64,000 nt of DNA, taken from positions 23,641-87,640 of the forward strand of contig DASZTL010000091.1 in assembly GCA_035548055.1 (NCBI GenBank). The letters are read 5' to 3'. The translations under genes and the position numbers were made by a program. Below, one piece after another: positions 1-7,927 of this stretch (within the stretch, counting starts at the first letter, position 1; each line of letters begins with the position of its first letter). Below the pieces are notes generated by a model. It did no database searches. It was not told the origin of the DNA and saw only the letters and a list, made by a program, of their open reading frames with translations. This stretch comes from DASZTV01 sp035548055. GTDB lineage: Bacteria; Actinomycetota; Actinomycetes; JAFAQI01.

Positions 1-114
1 GCGTGACAACCCGCTGCGCGTCACCAGCTCGGCCAGCGAAGCCGGTCCCGGGCGCAGGCAGTCGAGCACGACCACCGCCTTGTCAAGGACGCCGACGCTG
101 CTACGCTGTGTCAT
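1..114 (-). CDS. ndgR: IclR-family regulator, N-terminal fragment (NdgR/LtbR-like)
   Basis: Leftward partial gene: an ATG at 114 opens 38 codons that run off the left edge. The readable residues (MTQRSSVGVLDKAVVVL, then PASLAELVTRSGLSR) look like the N-terminal winged-helix of IclR regulators. Its position divergent from leuCD is where Actinobacteria carry NdgR (Streptomyces) or LtbR (Corynebacterium), which control leucine biosynthesis; the assignment rests on that synteny plus the HTH fragment. The ligand-binding domain is outside the window, so the exact ortholog cannot be confirmed. Confidence 0.8.
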   Translation of the reverse strand, partial: MTQRSSVGVLDKAVVVLDCLRPGPASLAELVTRSGLSR

Positions 115-173
115 ATCGCAATACTGACGTACCAAATAGTGAGACGCAAGCGGTAAGAGCGAAGGAGCAGCCG
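115..173. promoter_or_regulatory. Divergent control region between ndgR and leuC
   Basis: These 59 bases separate the regulator's ATG from leuC. The stretch is AT-richer than its flanks and holds a plain ribosome binding site, GAAGGAG at 161-167, for leuC. An AATAGT hexamer at 135-140 could be the leuC -10. In related bacteria the IclR protein binds here; I see no convincing operator dyad and no leader peptide. Confidence 0.4.
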
Positions 174-1544
174 ATGGCCCGCACGCTGGCGGAGAAGGTC
201 TGGGAGCAACACGTCGTACGGCGCACCGAAGGCGAGCCCGACCTCATCTACATCGACCTGCACCTCATCCACGAGGTCACCAGCCCGCAGGCCTTCGACG
301 GTCTGCGCAACACCGACCGCAAGGTACGGCGACCCGACCTGACCATCGCGACGGAGGACCACAACGTCCCGACCACGCCAGGCCCGATCGTCGACCCGGT
401 CAGCCTCGCCCAGGTCGAAGCGCTGCGCCGCAACTGCGAAGAGTTCGGCATCCGGCTGCACCCGATGGGCGACGCCGGCCAGGGCATCGTTCACGTGATC
501 GGCCCGCAGCTGGGCCTCACCCAGCCGGGCATGACCGTCGTGTGCGGCGACAGCCACACCAGCACTCACGGCGCCTTCGGTGCGCTCGCCTTCGGCATCG
601 GCACCAGCGAGGTCGAGCACGTCCTCGCCACCCAGACCTTGCCGCTGCAGCGTCCCAAGACGATGGCGATCGAGGTCGACGGCGCGCTGCCCGCGGGCGT
701 CAGCGCCAAGGACCTCGTTCTCGGCATCATCACCCAGATCGGCACCGGCGGCGGCCAGGGCTACGTCATCGAGTACCGCGGCGAAGCCATCCGCGGGCTG
801 TCGATGGAAGGCCGTATGACGGTCTGCAACATGTCGATCGAGGCCGGCGCCCGCGCCGGCATGATCGCGCCGGACGAGACCACCTTCGCCTACCTCAACG
901 ACCGTCCCAACGCCCCGAAGGGCGCCGACTGGGACGCGGCCGTTGCCGCTTGGCGCGAGCTCGCCACCGACGACGGCGCGACGTTCGACAAGGTCGTGAA
1001 GGTCGACGCCACCAAGCTCTCCCCGTGGGTCACCTGGGGCACGAACCCCGGTCAGGGCGCCGCGTTGACCGACTCCGTGCCGCAGCCCCGAGACGCCGCG
1101 GACGAGCGCGCGCTGGAGTACATGGGGCTGACCGCCGGCACCCCGCTCAGTGAGGTCAAAGTCGACACCGTGTTCGTCGGCTCGTGCACCAACGGCCGAC
1201 TCGAGGACCTCCGCGCGGTCGCGGAGGTGCTGAAGGGCCGAAAGGTCGCCGACGGCGTACGCATGTTGATCGTGCCCGGGTCGGTGAAGGTCAAGGAGGC
1301 CGCCGAGGCGGAGGGCCTGAACGACATCTTCGAGGCGTCCGGCGCCCAATGGCGTGAGGCCGGATGCTCGATGTGTCTCGCGATGAACCCCGACAAGCTC
1401 GCACCGGGGGAGCGAAGCGCATCGACTTCGAACCGCAACTTCGAAGGTCGCCAAGGGCCGGGCGGTCGCACCCATCTGGTGTCGCCCGCAGTCGCTGCCG
1501 CGACGGCCGTCACCGGCAAGCTGACCGCTCCGGCAAGTCTGTAG
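174..1544 (+). CDS. leuC: 3-isopropylmalate dehydratase large subunit
   Basis: Catalyses isomerisation of 2- to 3-isopropylmalate in leucine synthesis, as a heterodimer with LeuD, using a 4Fe-4S cluster. The 456-residue protein has the normal family length. The three cluster cysteines are visible: Cys338 in VGSCTNGR, and Cys398 and Cys401 in AGCSMCLAMNP. The CGDSHTSTHGAFG motif near residue 125 is also typical. The ATG at 174 is chosen because GAAGGAG lies 6 bases upstream and the protein then begins MARTLAEKVWE, like its relatives; the open frame extends further upstream but without homology. LeuD follows after 14 bases, so the two are co-transcribed. Confidence 0.97.
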   Translation: MARTLAEKVWEQHVVRRTEGEPDLIYIDLHLIHEVTSPQAFDGLRNTDRKVRRPDLTIATEDHNVPTTPGPIVDPVSLAQVEALRRNCEEFGIRLHPMGDAGQGIVHVIGPQLGLTQPGMTVVCGDSHTSTHGAFGALAFGIGTSEVEHVLATQTLPLQRPKTMAIEVDGALPAGVSAKDLVLGIITQIGTGGGQGYVIEYRGEAIRGLSMEGRMTVCNMSIEAGARAGMIAPDETTFAYLNDRPNAPKGADWDAAVAAWRELATDDGATFDKVVKVDATKLSPWVTWGTNPGQGAALTDSVPQPRDAADERALEYMGLTAGTPLSEVKVDTVFVGSCTNGRLEDLRAVAEVLKGRKVADGVRMLIVPGSVKVKEAAEAEGLNDIFEASGAQWREAGCSMCLAMNPDKLAPGERSASTSNRNFEGRQGPGGRTHLVSPAVAAATAVTGKLTAPASL

Positions 1545-1558
1545 AAGGGATCGCAGCC

Positions 1559-2146
1559 ATGGAGAAGTTCACGGTTCACACCGGCCGCGCGGTCCCGTTG
1601 CGTCGCAGCAACGTCGACACCGACCAGATCATCCCGGCCGAGTACCTCAAGCGGGTCACTCGAAGCGGATTCGAGGACGGCTTGTTCGGCGCGTGGCGCA
1701 AGGACCCGTCGTTCGTCCTCAACGACAGCCGGTACGACAGCGCGACGATTCTCGTCGCGGGCCCCGACTTCGGCACCGGCTCGTCGCGAGAGCACGCGGT
1801 GTGGGCGCTGCAGGACTACGGGTTCCGCGTTGTCATCTCGCCGCGGTTCGCCGACATCTTCCGGGGGAACGCGCTCAAGGGCGGCCTCTTGCCGGTGCAG
1901 CTCGACGAGAGCGACGTCGCGAAGCTGCAGGACATCGCCGAGACGAATCCGGCTGCCGAGATCACCGTCGACCTGGACGGTCGCGAGGTGCGCGCGCCGG
2001 GCCTCACGGTGAGATTCGACATCGACGACTACACGCGCTGGCGGCTGATGGAGGGTCTCGACGACATCGGCCTTACGTTGCGCCATACGGATGACATCTC
2101 GGCGTTCGAGGCGGCTCGCCCGGCCTATCTGCCCGTCACCCAGTAG
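1559..2146 (+). CDS. leuD: 3-isopropylmalate dehydratase small subunit
   Basis: Swivelling-domain partner of LeuC. The protein is 195 residues, the usual size, and starts MEKFTVHTGRAVPLRRSNVDTDQIIP, with the NVDTDQIIP substrate-loop motif and the GPDFGTGSSREHA motif near residue 70. It starts 14 bases after leuC. The open frame extends upstream into leuC but the homologous part begins at this ATG. Confidence 0.97.
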   Translation: MEKFTVHTGRAVPLRRSNVDTDQIIPAEYLKRVTRSGFEDGLFGAWRKDPSFVLNDSRYDSATILVAGPDFGTGSSREHAVWALQDYGFRVVISPRFADIFRGNALKGGLLPVQLDESDVAKLQDIAETNPAAEITVDLDGREVRAPGLTVRFDIDDYTRWRLMEGLDDIGLTLRHTDDISAFEAARPAYLPVTQ

Positions 2147-2187
2147 AAAAATTGCTGGCGACACAACAAAAAAGTGCGCCGGAATCG

Positions 2188-2216
2188 TTGTGCCGGAGTC
2201 GAATACGTCCTAGCGT
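2188..2216 (+). promoter_or_regulatory. Promoter of hup
   Basis: A -35 element TTGTGC at 2188-2193 and a -10 element TAGCGT at 2211-2216 are separated by 17 bases. The -10 fits the actinobacterial TANNNT consensus. Start of hup is 50 bases downstream behind a GGAGGG ribosome binding site (2255-2260). Confidence 0.5.
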
Positions 2217-2265
2217 CCCCGCGTGAGTCGAGGGCGGTCCTCGACGTGAATTGCGGAGGGTGCAA

Positions 2266-2754
2266 GTGAACAGGGCCGAACTGATCGACTCGATTCGCGA
2301 CCGGCTGGGCGCGTCCAAGGCAGACGCCGAGAACGCGGTCGACGCCGTGCTCGACACCATTCAGCGTGCTGTCGCGGCCGGTGAGCGCGTCGCGATCACC
2401 GGCTTCGGTGTCTTCGAGCGGGTCGACCGCGCGGCTCGGACCGGGCGCAACCCGCGCACCGGCCAGACCGTCAAGGTGAAGGCGACGTCGGTGCCGAAGT
2501 TCCGTCCCGGCACGCAGTTCAAGGGTGTCGTCAGCGGGTCGATCAAGCTGGCGAAGGTGACCGACGCCGCGACGAAGGCCGCCGCCAAGTCGACCGCCTC
2601 CACGGCTCGTAGCGCGGGCAAGACCGCCGCCGCGGGCCCGCGCAAGGCGGCAGCCGCGGCCAAGACGGCGGCGAAGAAGGCAGCCAAGGCGCCGGCCAAG
2701 AAGGCGCCGGCAAAGAAGAGCACCGCGAAGAAGGCTCCTGCAAAGAAGCGCTAA
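2266..2754 (+). CDS. hup: HU-type histone-like DNA-binding protein with Lys/Ala tail
   Basis: Nucleoid protein. Residues 1-90 are a complete HU fold: the N-terminal NRAELIDSIRDRLG helix, the ITGFGVFERVDRAARTGRNPRTGQ segment forming the DNA-grasping arm, and a KFRPGTQFK end. Residues from about 95 to 162 are a low-complexity, Ala/Lys-rich tail with repeated APAKK units, as in mycobacterial HupB and Streptomyces HupS. GTG 2266 is preferred over the in-frame TTG at 2251 because the GGAGGG ribosome binding site lies between them. Downstream, the stop codon is part of a convergent terminator hairpin. Confidence 0.95.
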   Translation: MNRAELIDSIRDRLGASKADAENAVDAVLDTIQRAVAAGERVAITGFGVFERVDRAARTGRNPRTGQTVKVKATSVPKFRPGTQFKGVVSGSIKLAKVTDAATKAAAKSTASTARSAGKTAAAGPRKAAAAAKTAAKKAAKAPAKKAPAKKSTAKKAPAKKR

Positions 2755-2776
2755 CGACGCAGCGTCATCAGCGCTT
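2746..2776. terminator. Bidirectional terminator between hup and the small CSD-like gene
   Basis: Interrupted hairpin: AAGCGCT (2746-2752) pairs with AGCGCTT (2770-2776), and GACG (2756-2759) with CGTC (2763-2766) inside a 3+3 internal loop. It spans the ends of two convergent genes, includes both stop codons, and has no U-run, which is normal for high-GC Actinobacteria. Confidence 0.5.
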
Positions 2777-2986
2777 GCTCTGCGCCGGGTCGGGGAAGGT
2801 CGCGATCGTCAGCGACCTGACCCGCCCGGCGTCGTCAATTTCCAGCCGTACCCGCTGACCGAGCCGCAGCAGCCGAAGACCAGACGTTGCGAATGCCGCG
2901 GCGTCGAATGCCAACACACTGCCGTCATCAAGCAACAGGTCGCCGCTCCTGGCGACCTCGTCGAAGTTGCGAACCGTGCCCTGCAT
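2768..2986 (-). CDS. Small cold-shock-domain-like protein, conserved next to cofC
   Basis: A 72-residue protein beginning MQGTVRNFDEVARSGDLLLDDG. The pattern (GTVxxFD, a LLDDG turn, FDAAAF, then LRLGQRVRLEID and a final LTI strand) follows the five strands of a cold-shock domain, but the aromatic RNP1 and RNP2 residues that bind nucleic acid in CspA are absent. Its ATG lies one base beyond the TGA of cofC (2988-2990), so the two are translationally coupled. Function is unknown; the OB-fold assignment is inference from the pattern. Confidence 0.75.
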   Translation of the reverse strand: MQGTVRNFDEVARSGDLLLDDGSVLAFDAAAFATSGLRLLRLGQRVRLEIDDAGRVRSLTIATFPDPAQSKR

Positions 2987-2987
2987 C

Positions 2988-3641
2988 TCACAGGCCTTCT
3001 GCGACGGGCAGCTCGGCGAGTGCGCGTTTCGTCGCCTCGCCCACCCCGAGGTCCACTGCGCCGCTCAGCCCGTCGACGGTGTCGACGTCACGACGCACCG
3101 ACTCGGGCGCGAGCTCGGTGAGATCAGCCGCTCCCGCAGCGAGATGCGCGGCGAACGACTCCACCCCGAAGCGCGGGGCGAACCGTGCCGCCGACTTGGC
3201 ACACAGCAGCGTCGTCCCGCTGCCGGAGAGATCCGCGACCGCCGCCAGGTCGTGCTCCATCGCCCGGCTCAGGACCAGGCCGAGGTCGTCCGAGCGAAGC
3301 GACGGGAGGTCCGAGGCCAAGGCGCCGACCCTGGTCATCGGCGCCGACTCGCTTGCCGCGACGGCGACACCATGCACCAGTGCGGCGTTCAGGCCGGCGT
3401 CCGGTTCGTCCGCCACCACGCGCAAGCCGAGCGGCGCCAGGGCTGCGCGTGCCCGCGCGTCGTCCGTGACCACGACGACTGCCGACACCAGTGCACATCC
3501 CAGTGCGGCGGCGACAGTGTCGACCGCCATCGCGATCGCGAGTGAGGCGCGGGACGCCGCGTCGAGACCGAGTCTTGTCTTGGCGTTCTCCACGCGCTTG
3601 ACCGGTACGACGAGCGACCACCGGTCGGCGGGCTGGGTCAT
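2988..3641 (-). CDS. cofC: 2-phospho-L-lactate / phosphoenolpyruvate guanylyltransferase (CofC/FbiD)
   Basis: Makes the guanylylated intermediate in coenzyme F420 synthesis. The 217-residue protein begins MTQPADRWSLVVPVKRVENAKTRLG; the VPVKRxxxAKTRL segment and ALASDLPSLRSDDL are CofC/MobA-like nucleotidyltransferase signatures. The ATG at 3641 is chosen because a GAGGAT hexamer sits 7 bases upstream on this strand, a leaderless arrangement, and because homology begins here. It diverges from the acyltransferase gene, whose likely start is only 19 bases away. Its presence implies that the organism makes F420. Confidence 0.9.
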   Translation of the reverse strand: MTQPADRWSLVVPVKRVENAKTRLGLDAASRASLAIAMAVDTVAAALGCALVSAVVVVTDDARARAALAPLGLRVVADEPDAGLNAALVHGVAVAASESAPMTRVGALASDLPSLRSDDLGLVLSRAMEHDLAAVADLSGSGTTLLCAKSAARFAPRFGVESFAAHLAAGAADLTELAPESVRRDVDTVDGLSGAVDLGVGEATKRALAELPVAEGL

Positions 3642-3660
3642 GTCTGGCATCCTCGCAGGG

Positions 3661-4368
3661 GTGCGATACGGGCGGCTCGGCTTTTGGTACCGCCTCGTGG
3701 TGGTCGTGGTCAGTCCGCTGCTGCGGATCTCCACCATTCGTGACTGGCGAGGCCAGGACCGCATCCCCAAGTCCGGTGGTGTGATCCTCGCCGCCAACCA
3801 TCTCAGCTACGTCGATCCGCTGACGCTCGGCCTGTACGTTCTGGAGTCCGGCCGGGTCCCGTACTACCTGGCCAAGTCCTCCTTGTTCGAGATTCCGTTC
3901 CTCAAGCGAGTGTTCATCGGCGCGAACCAGATTCCCGTCTACCGAGGCACCGTCGACGCAGCCAACGCTCTCACCGCGGCGATCGACGCGGTGAAGGAGG
4001 GCAAGTCGGTGCTGATCTATCCCGAGGGCAGCGCGACCCGGGATCCCGACTGCTGGCCCATGAAGGCTCGCACCGGCGTCGCGCGACTCGCGCTCGAGAC
4101 CGGGGCGCCCGTCGTACCGCTTGCGCAGTGGGGACCGCAACGCTTGTGGAAGTACAAGGCAAAGCTGCCGCGCCCCTTCCCGCGTAAGCGGATCCAGGTC
4201 GTCACCGGCGAGCCGATCGACTTGTCGAGGTACGCCGGCCGGCCGATCGATGCCGAGCTTCTGCATGAGGTCACCGAGGTCGTGATGGCGCGGATCACCG
4301 ACCTGCTCGTCGAGCTGCGGGGTGGGACCCCGCCGGCGGTCACGTTCGATCCGAAGGCGGCTGCATGA
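3661..4368 (+). CDS. plsC: 1-acyl-sn-glycerol-3-phosphate acyltransferase (PlsC family)
   Basis: Membrane-associated acyltransferase that makes phosphatidic acid. The 235-residue protein has the catalytic NHLSYVDP (HX4D) block and the IYPEGSATRDP block of the family. GTG 3661 is preferred: the protein then starts VRYGRLGFWYRL, matching actinobacterial relatives, and a CATCCT hexamer lies 7 bases upstream. An ATG at 3640 would overlap cofC's start codon. Its last four bases overlap gpsA (ATGA), linking two steps of glycerolipid synthesis: GpsA supplies glycerol-3-phosphate. Confidence 0.92.
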   Translation: MRYGRLGFWYRLVVVVVSPLLRISTIRDWRGQDRIPKSGGVILAANHLSYVDPLTLGLYVLESGRVPYYLAKSSLFEIPFLKRVFIGANQIPVYRGTVDAANALTAAIDAVKEGKSVLIYPEGSATRDPDCWPMKARTGVARLALETGAPVVPLAQWGPQRLWKYKAKLPRPFPRKRIQVVTGEPIDLSRYAGRPIDAELLHEVTEVVMARITDLLVELRGGTPPAVTFDPKAAA

Positions 4369-5375
4369 CACGGGCTGCGGTGATCGGGGCGGGATCGTGG
4401 GGGACGGCGTTCGCACAGGTGCTCACCGACTCCGGCACGGACACCGTCGTGTGCGCCCGGCGCGACGCGCTCGCCGACGCGATCAACAACTCCCACCAGA
4501 ACCCGGACTACCTCCCGGGCATCCACCTCAACTCCAAGTTGCGCGCGACCGCGGACCCGAGAGTCGCACTCGATGGCGCGGACATCGTCGTCCTCGCGGT
4601 TCCCTCGCAGACGTTGCGGGCCAACCTCGTCGAGCTCGTCGACCTGCTGCCCCGTGACGCCACGCTCGTGAGCCTGATGAAGGGCATCGAACTCGGCACC
4701 GACAAGCGAATGACCGAGGTGATCCGGGAGGTCGTCGGAGTCCCGCAGGAGCGTGTCGCTGCCATCTCCGGGCCGAACCTCGCCAAGGAGATCGCCAGTC
4801 GTGAGCCGGCAGCGGCCGTCGTCGCCTGCACCGATCTCGACATCGCTCGTCAGGTGCAGGCTGCGTGCAACTCCGGCTACTTCCGCCCGTACCGCAACCA
4901 CGACGTGATCGGCGTCGAGTTCGGTGGTGCGGTGAAGAACGTCATCGCGCTTGCCGTCGGGATGGCCGCCGGCCTCGGGTTCGGTGACAACGCGCGCGCG
5001 TCGCTGATCACCCGGGGTCTGGCCGAGACCGCCCGGATCGGTGTCGCGATGGGTGCCGAGCCGCTGACGTTCGCCGGCCTCGCCGGGATGGGGGACCTGG
5101 TGGCGACCTGCTCGTCGCCGTTGTCCCGCAACCGGACCTTCGGCGAGGACCTCGGCCGCGGCCTGTCGGTCGAGCAGGTGATCGCAAAGACCAAGCAGAC
5201 CGCCGAAGGCGTGAAGTCCTGCAAGTCGATCCTCGACCTCGCCCGCAACCACGGTGTGGCGGCGCCGATCACCGAGCACGTCGTCAAGGTCGTCGACCAA
5301 GGCATCACGGTTCCTGACATGCTGGCGTCGTTGCTCGCAAGCGCTCCGAAACACGAGCAGGACGCTGATGTCTGA
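4365..5375 (+). CDS. gpsA: Glycerol-3-phosphate dehydrogenase [NAD(P)+]
   Basis: Cytosolic enzyme reducing dihydroxyacetone phosphate to sn-glycerol-3-phosphate for phospholipids. 336 residues, normal length. The N-terminal Rossmann motif AAVIGAGSWGTAFA is at residues 4-17; the ISGPNLAKEI, EFGGAVKNVIALA (catalytic Lys) and AGMGDLVATCSSPLSRNR blocks follow in order. It overlaps plsC by four bases. Confidence 0.97.
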   Translation: MTRAAVIGAGSWGTAFAQVLTDSGTDTVVCARRDALADAINNSHQNPDYLPGIHLNSKLRATADPRVALDGADIVVLAVPSQTLRANLVELVDLLPRDATLVSLMKGIELGTDKRMTEVIREVVGVPQERVAAISGPNLAKEIASREPAAAVVACTDLDIARQVQAACNSGYFRPYRNHDVIGVEFGGAVKNVIALAVGMAAGLGFGDNARASLITRGLAETARIGVAMGAEPLTFAGLAGMGDLVATCSSPLSRNRTFGEDLGRGLSVEQVIAKTKQTAEGVKSCKSILDLARNHGVAAPITEHVVKVVDQGITVPDMLASLLASAPKHEQDADV

Positions 5376-5383
5376 CCACGACG

Positions 5384-6628
5384 ATGTCTGATCTGCCCTC
5401 GAACCTCCCGGTGGTGGAGCCGGGCGACTCCGACGCCGGCGAGGGGACCCGCGCGGTCCACACTCCGCGACCGGACTTCAGCGGTGTCCGCGCGCTCGGC
5501 CTGCCGACGTACCGCACGAGCACCTACGCGTTCGACACCTCGCAGCAGTACGCCGATGTGCTCGGCGACCGCGCGGCGGGCTACACCTACAGCCGCATCG
5601 ACAACCCGACGGTCGACGCCTTCGCGCTGGGTTTCGCTGCGCTGGAAGCGTACGGTTCCGACCGTCCGGTTGCCGCGCAGGCGTTCGCCTCGGGCATGGC
5701 TGCGATCTCCACCGTCGTTCTGGCCTTGTGCCGCGCCGGTGCGCACGTCATCGCGCCGGCTGCCGTCTATGGCGGCACGTACGGCGTGCTCGACCACGTG
5801 CTGCGTCGCTTCGGCGTCGACGTGTCCTTCGTCGACGTCACCGATGCCGACGCGGTCCGGACCGCAATGCGCGAGGAGACCGCACTGGTCTGGGCGGAGA
5901 CGATCGCGAACCCGACGACCGCTGTTGCCGACATCGAAGGGCTTGCCGGCATCTGCCACGACGCAGGCATCCCGCTGTGCATCGACAGCACGTTCGCCCC
6001 GCCGCCGGTCTGCCGGCCGTTGCAGTGGGGTGCAGACCTCGTGGCGCACTCGGCGACGAAGTACATCGGTGGTCACTCCGACGTCACCGGAGGAGTCGTC
6101 GTCGGGGACGTCGATCTGCTAGCCGCCGTGCGCAAGACGCGCATCGACCTCGGGGGCAGCCTCGCACCCGACGAGGCCTTCCTGCTGCACCGCGGCCTGG
6201 CGACGCTCCCGCTGCGGGTCGCTCGGCACTGCGCGACCGCCGCCCGGGTCGCCGAGGCGATGTGCGATCACCCTGCCGTCGAACGGGTCGACTACCCGGG
6301 GCTTGCGGCACACCCGCAGCACGCGCTCGCCGGAAAGCTGTTCGAGGCCGGGCCGGAAGGCACCCGGTACGGCGCCGTGGTCACGATCACGCCGCGCGGC
6401 GGCCGTGAGGCAGGCTTCCGGCTGGCCGACCGGCTCAAAGTCGGCCAGGTCGCCACCAGCCTCGGTGGCACGCACACGATCGTGAGCCACGTCGCGTCGA
6501 CGACGCACCGCCAGCTCGACGACGCGGCGCTCGCCGCCGCGGGCATCGCGCCCGCCGCGGTGCGCTTCTCGATCGGCCTCGAGGATCCCGAGGACCTCAT
6601 CCAGGATCTCCAACAGGCCCTGGCCTGA
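5384..6628 (+). CDS. PLP-dependent cystathionine gamma-lyase/synthase-type enzyme
   Basis: Cys/Met metabolism family, fold type I PLP enzyme, 414 residues. The Schiff-base lysine is in HSATKYIGGHSDVTGG; the upstream DSTFAPPPVCRP motif and the GGTYGVLDHVLRRFGV segment are also typical. It probably cleaves or makes cystathionine, but the sequence cannot separate gamma-lyase, gamma-synthase or methionine gamma-lyase activity. It follows gpsA by 8 bases. Its TGA stop is the first three bases of the terminator palindrome at 6626-6651. Confidence 0.88.
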   Translation: MSDLPSNLPVVEPGDSDAGEGTRAVHTPRPDFSGVRALGLPTYRTSTYAFDTSQQYADVLGDRAAGYTYSRIDNPTVDAFALGFAALEAYGSDRPVAAQAFASGMAAISTVVLALCRAGAHVIAPAAVYGGTYGVLDHVLRRFGVDVSFVDVTDADAVRTAMREETALVWAETIANPTTAVADIEGLAGICHDAGIPLCIDSTFAPPPVCRPLQWGADLVAHSATKYIGGHSDVTGGVVVGDVDLLAAVRKTRIDLGGSLAPDEAFLLHRGLATLPLRVARHCATAARVAEAMCDHPAVERVDYPGLAAHPQHALAGKLFEAGPEGTRYGAVVTITPRGGREAGFRLADRLKVGQVATSLGGTHTIVSHVASTTHRQLDDAALAAAGIAPAAVRFSIGLEDPEDLIQDLQQALA

Positions 6629-6651
6629 GCCGGGGTTGGGGCCCCGGCTCA
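6626..6651. terminator. 26-bp palindromic terminator, copy 1, including the stop codon
   Basis: Perfect 10-bp arms TGAGCCGGGG (6626-6635) and CCCCGGCTCA (6642-6651) around the 6-base loop TTGGGG. The first three bases are the stop codon of the PLP enzyme. No U-run. An exact copy occurs in reverse orientation at 31779-31804. Confidence 0.75.
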
Positions 6652-6689
6652 TATCTGCGCGAAGCGCAGGCTGAACACTGCGTCGGAAC

Positions 6690-6718
6690 CGGACATCCGG
6701 CACTTCCGGCACTACAGT
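6690..6718 (+). promoter_or_regulatory. Leaderless promoter of the NlpC/P60 gene
   Basis: -35-like CGGACA (6690-6695), 17-base spacer, -10 TACAGT (6713-6718), then 6 bases to ATG 6725. That spacing puts the transcription start at or next to the start codon, and there is no ribosome binding site. Confidence 0.55.
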
Positions 6719-6724
6719 CACCCC

Positions 6725-7927
6725 ATGCCAGCCCGCGTTCGGGCCGCCCTCGCGGCTGCCGTGACCGGGATCTTGCTTGCCTGTGTTCCGTCGCCGGCGA
6801 CCGCGGACCCGGGGCCCGGCCCCACGGCGGGCCAGGTCGCCGCGAGCAAGGCCGAGGTCGCGGCCCGCGAGCAGCAGGTGGAGCACGCGGCCTCCGCGCT
6901 CGGTACGGCGCAAGCCCGTTTTCAGCGGCTGAACAACGCCGCGGAGATGGTGGTCGAGAAGTACAACGAAGCCGCGGTGAAGCTCGCGGCCGCCCAGCGT
7001 GCGGCCGACACCGCGAACCAGGTTCTCACGGTCGCCAACCGCCAGGTCGCGAAGACGCAGCGCGCGGTCACCCGGTTCGCGCGCAACGCCTACGAAAGCG
7101 GTGGCATGTCCACCATGGACGCGCTGCTCGCGCCCGGCGGGGCACGATCTCTCGTCCGGCGCGTGGGGGCGATCGACGCGGTGTCGGTGAGCCAGCACCG
7201 TACGCTCCTTCGACTCGATGCGGCAGCGGTGTACCAAGCCGCCGTCACGAAGCAGGCCGATGCCGTCGCCGCCAAGGCGCGGGCCGCCGCAGCCGAGGCC
7301 GCAGCGGCGAAGCGCGCGGCGGAGGTCGCCGTGCACAGCCAGCAGAAGGTGCTGCGCGGTCTGCAGCACACGCAGGCACACTTCGATGCGCTCCTCGCGG
7401 CGGCGAAGGCCAAGTCCTCCCGGCTGCAGAAGCAGCGGATCGAAGCGCTCGCCCGCCAGCGCGCCGCAGCCGCGGCGGCGGCGTCGGACCCCCCGGCGAG
7501 CGGCCCCAGCCCCTACGCGAACACGACCGGCGACCTCGGCGGCACGATCTCGGCCTCGACCGGCGCCGCCGCGGTCCAGCAAGCCGAGTCGCAGATCGGC
7601 AAGCCCTACCAGTGGGGCGCAGCCGGCCCGAACACCTACGACTGCTCCGGGCTCGTGATGTGGGCCTACTCGCGCGTCGGCGTCCACATGGACCACTGGA
7701 CCGGCTACCAGTGGACCGAAGGCGCCCACATCGCCAAGGGAGACCTGCGGCCCGGCGACCTCGTCTTCTTCGCCTACAACACCTCGGACCCCAACACCAT
7801 CCATCATGTGGGCATGTACATCGGCAACGGGCAGATGGTCGAGGCGCCGTACACCGGCGCCAACGTGCGCATCAGCGGAGCCTTCCGTGGCGACTACATC
7901 GGCGCGGTGCGCCCGTATCAGCGTTGA
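6725..7927 (+). CDS. Secreted NlpC/P60 peptidoglycan endopeptidase with coiled-coil domain
   Basis: 400 residues. A signal peptide occupies residues 1-27 (ALAAAVTGILLACVPSPATA). Residues 35-260 are a long Ala-rich helical coiled coil like that of mycobacterial RipA/RipC-type enzymes. The C-terminal domain, from about 285, is NlpC/P60: catalytic Cys307 in TYDCSGLVMW, a histidine in IHHVGMYIGNG (360/361), and a VEAPYTG segment. It should cut stem peptides (D-Glu to diamino acid bond) during wall remodelling or division. Unlike RipC it sits beside ddl, so wall synthesis and turnover genes adjoin. The coiled coil may hold the enzyme inactive. Confidence 0.93.
   Translation: MPARVRAALAAAVTGILLACVPSPATADPGPGPTAGQVAASKAEVAAREQQVEHAASALGTAQARFQRLNNAAEMVVEKYNEAAVKLAAAQRAADTANQVLTVANRQVAKTQRAVTRFARNAYESGGMSTMDALLAPGGARSLVRRVGAIDAVSVSQHRTLLRLDAAAVYQAAVTKQADAVAAKARAAAAEAAAAKRAAEVAVHSQQKVLRGLQHTQAHFDALLAAAKAKSSRLQKQRIEALARQRAAAAAAASDPPASGPSPYANTTGDLGGTISASTGAAAVQQAESQIGKPYQWGAAGPNTYDCSGLVMWAYSRVGVHMDHWTGYQWTEGAHIAKGDLRPGDLVFFAYNTSDPNTIHHVGMYIGNGQMVEAPYTGANVRISGAFRGDYIGAVRPYQR

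Noticed and set aside
2887..3660. Rightward open frame before the acyltransferase
   Set aside because: It is antisense to cofC and the small CSD-like gene; the protein homology begins only at 3661.
6119..7807. 562-codon leftward open frame across the PLP enzyme and NlpC genes
   Set aside because: Shadow of two well-supported genes; no domain and no plausible start.
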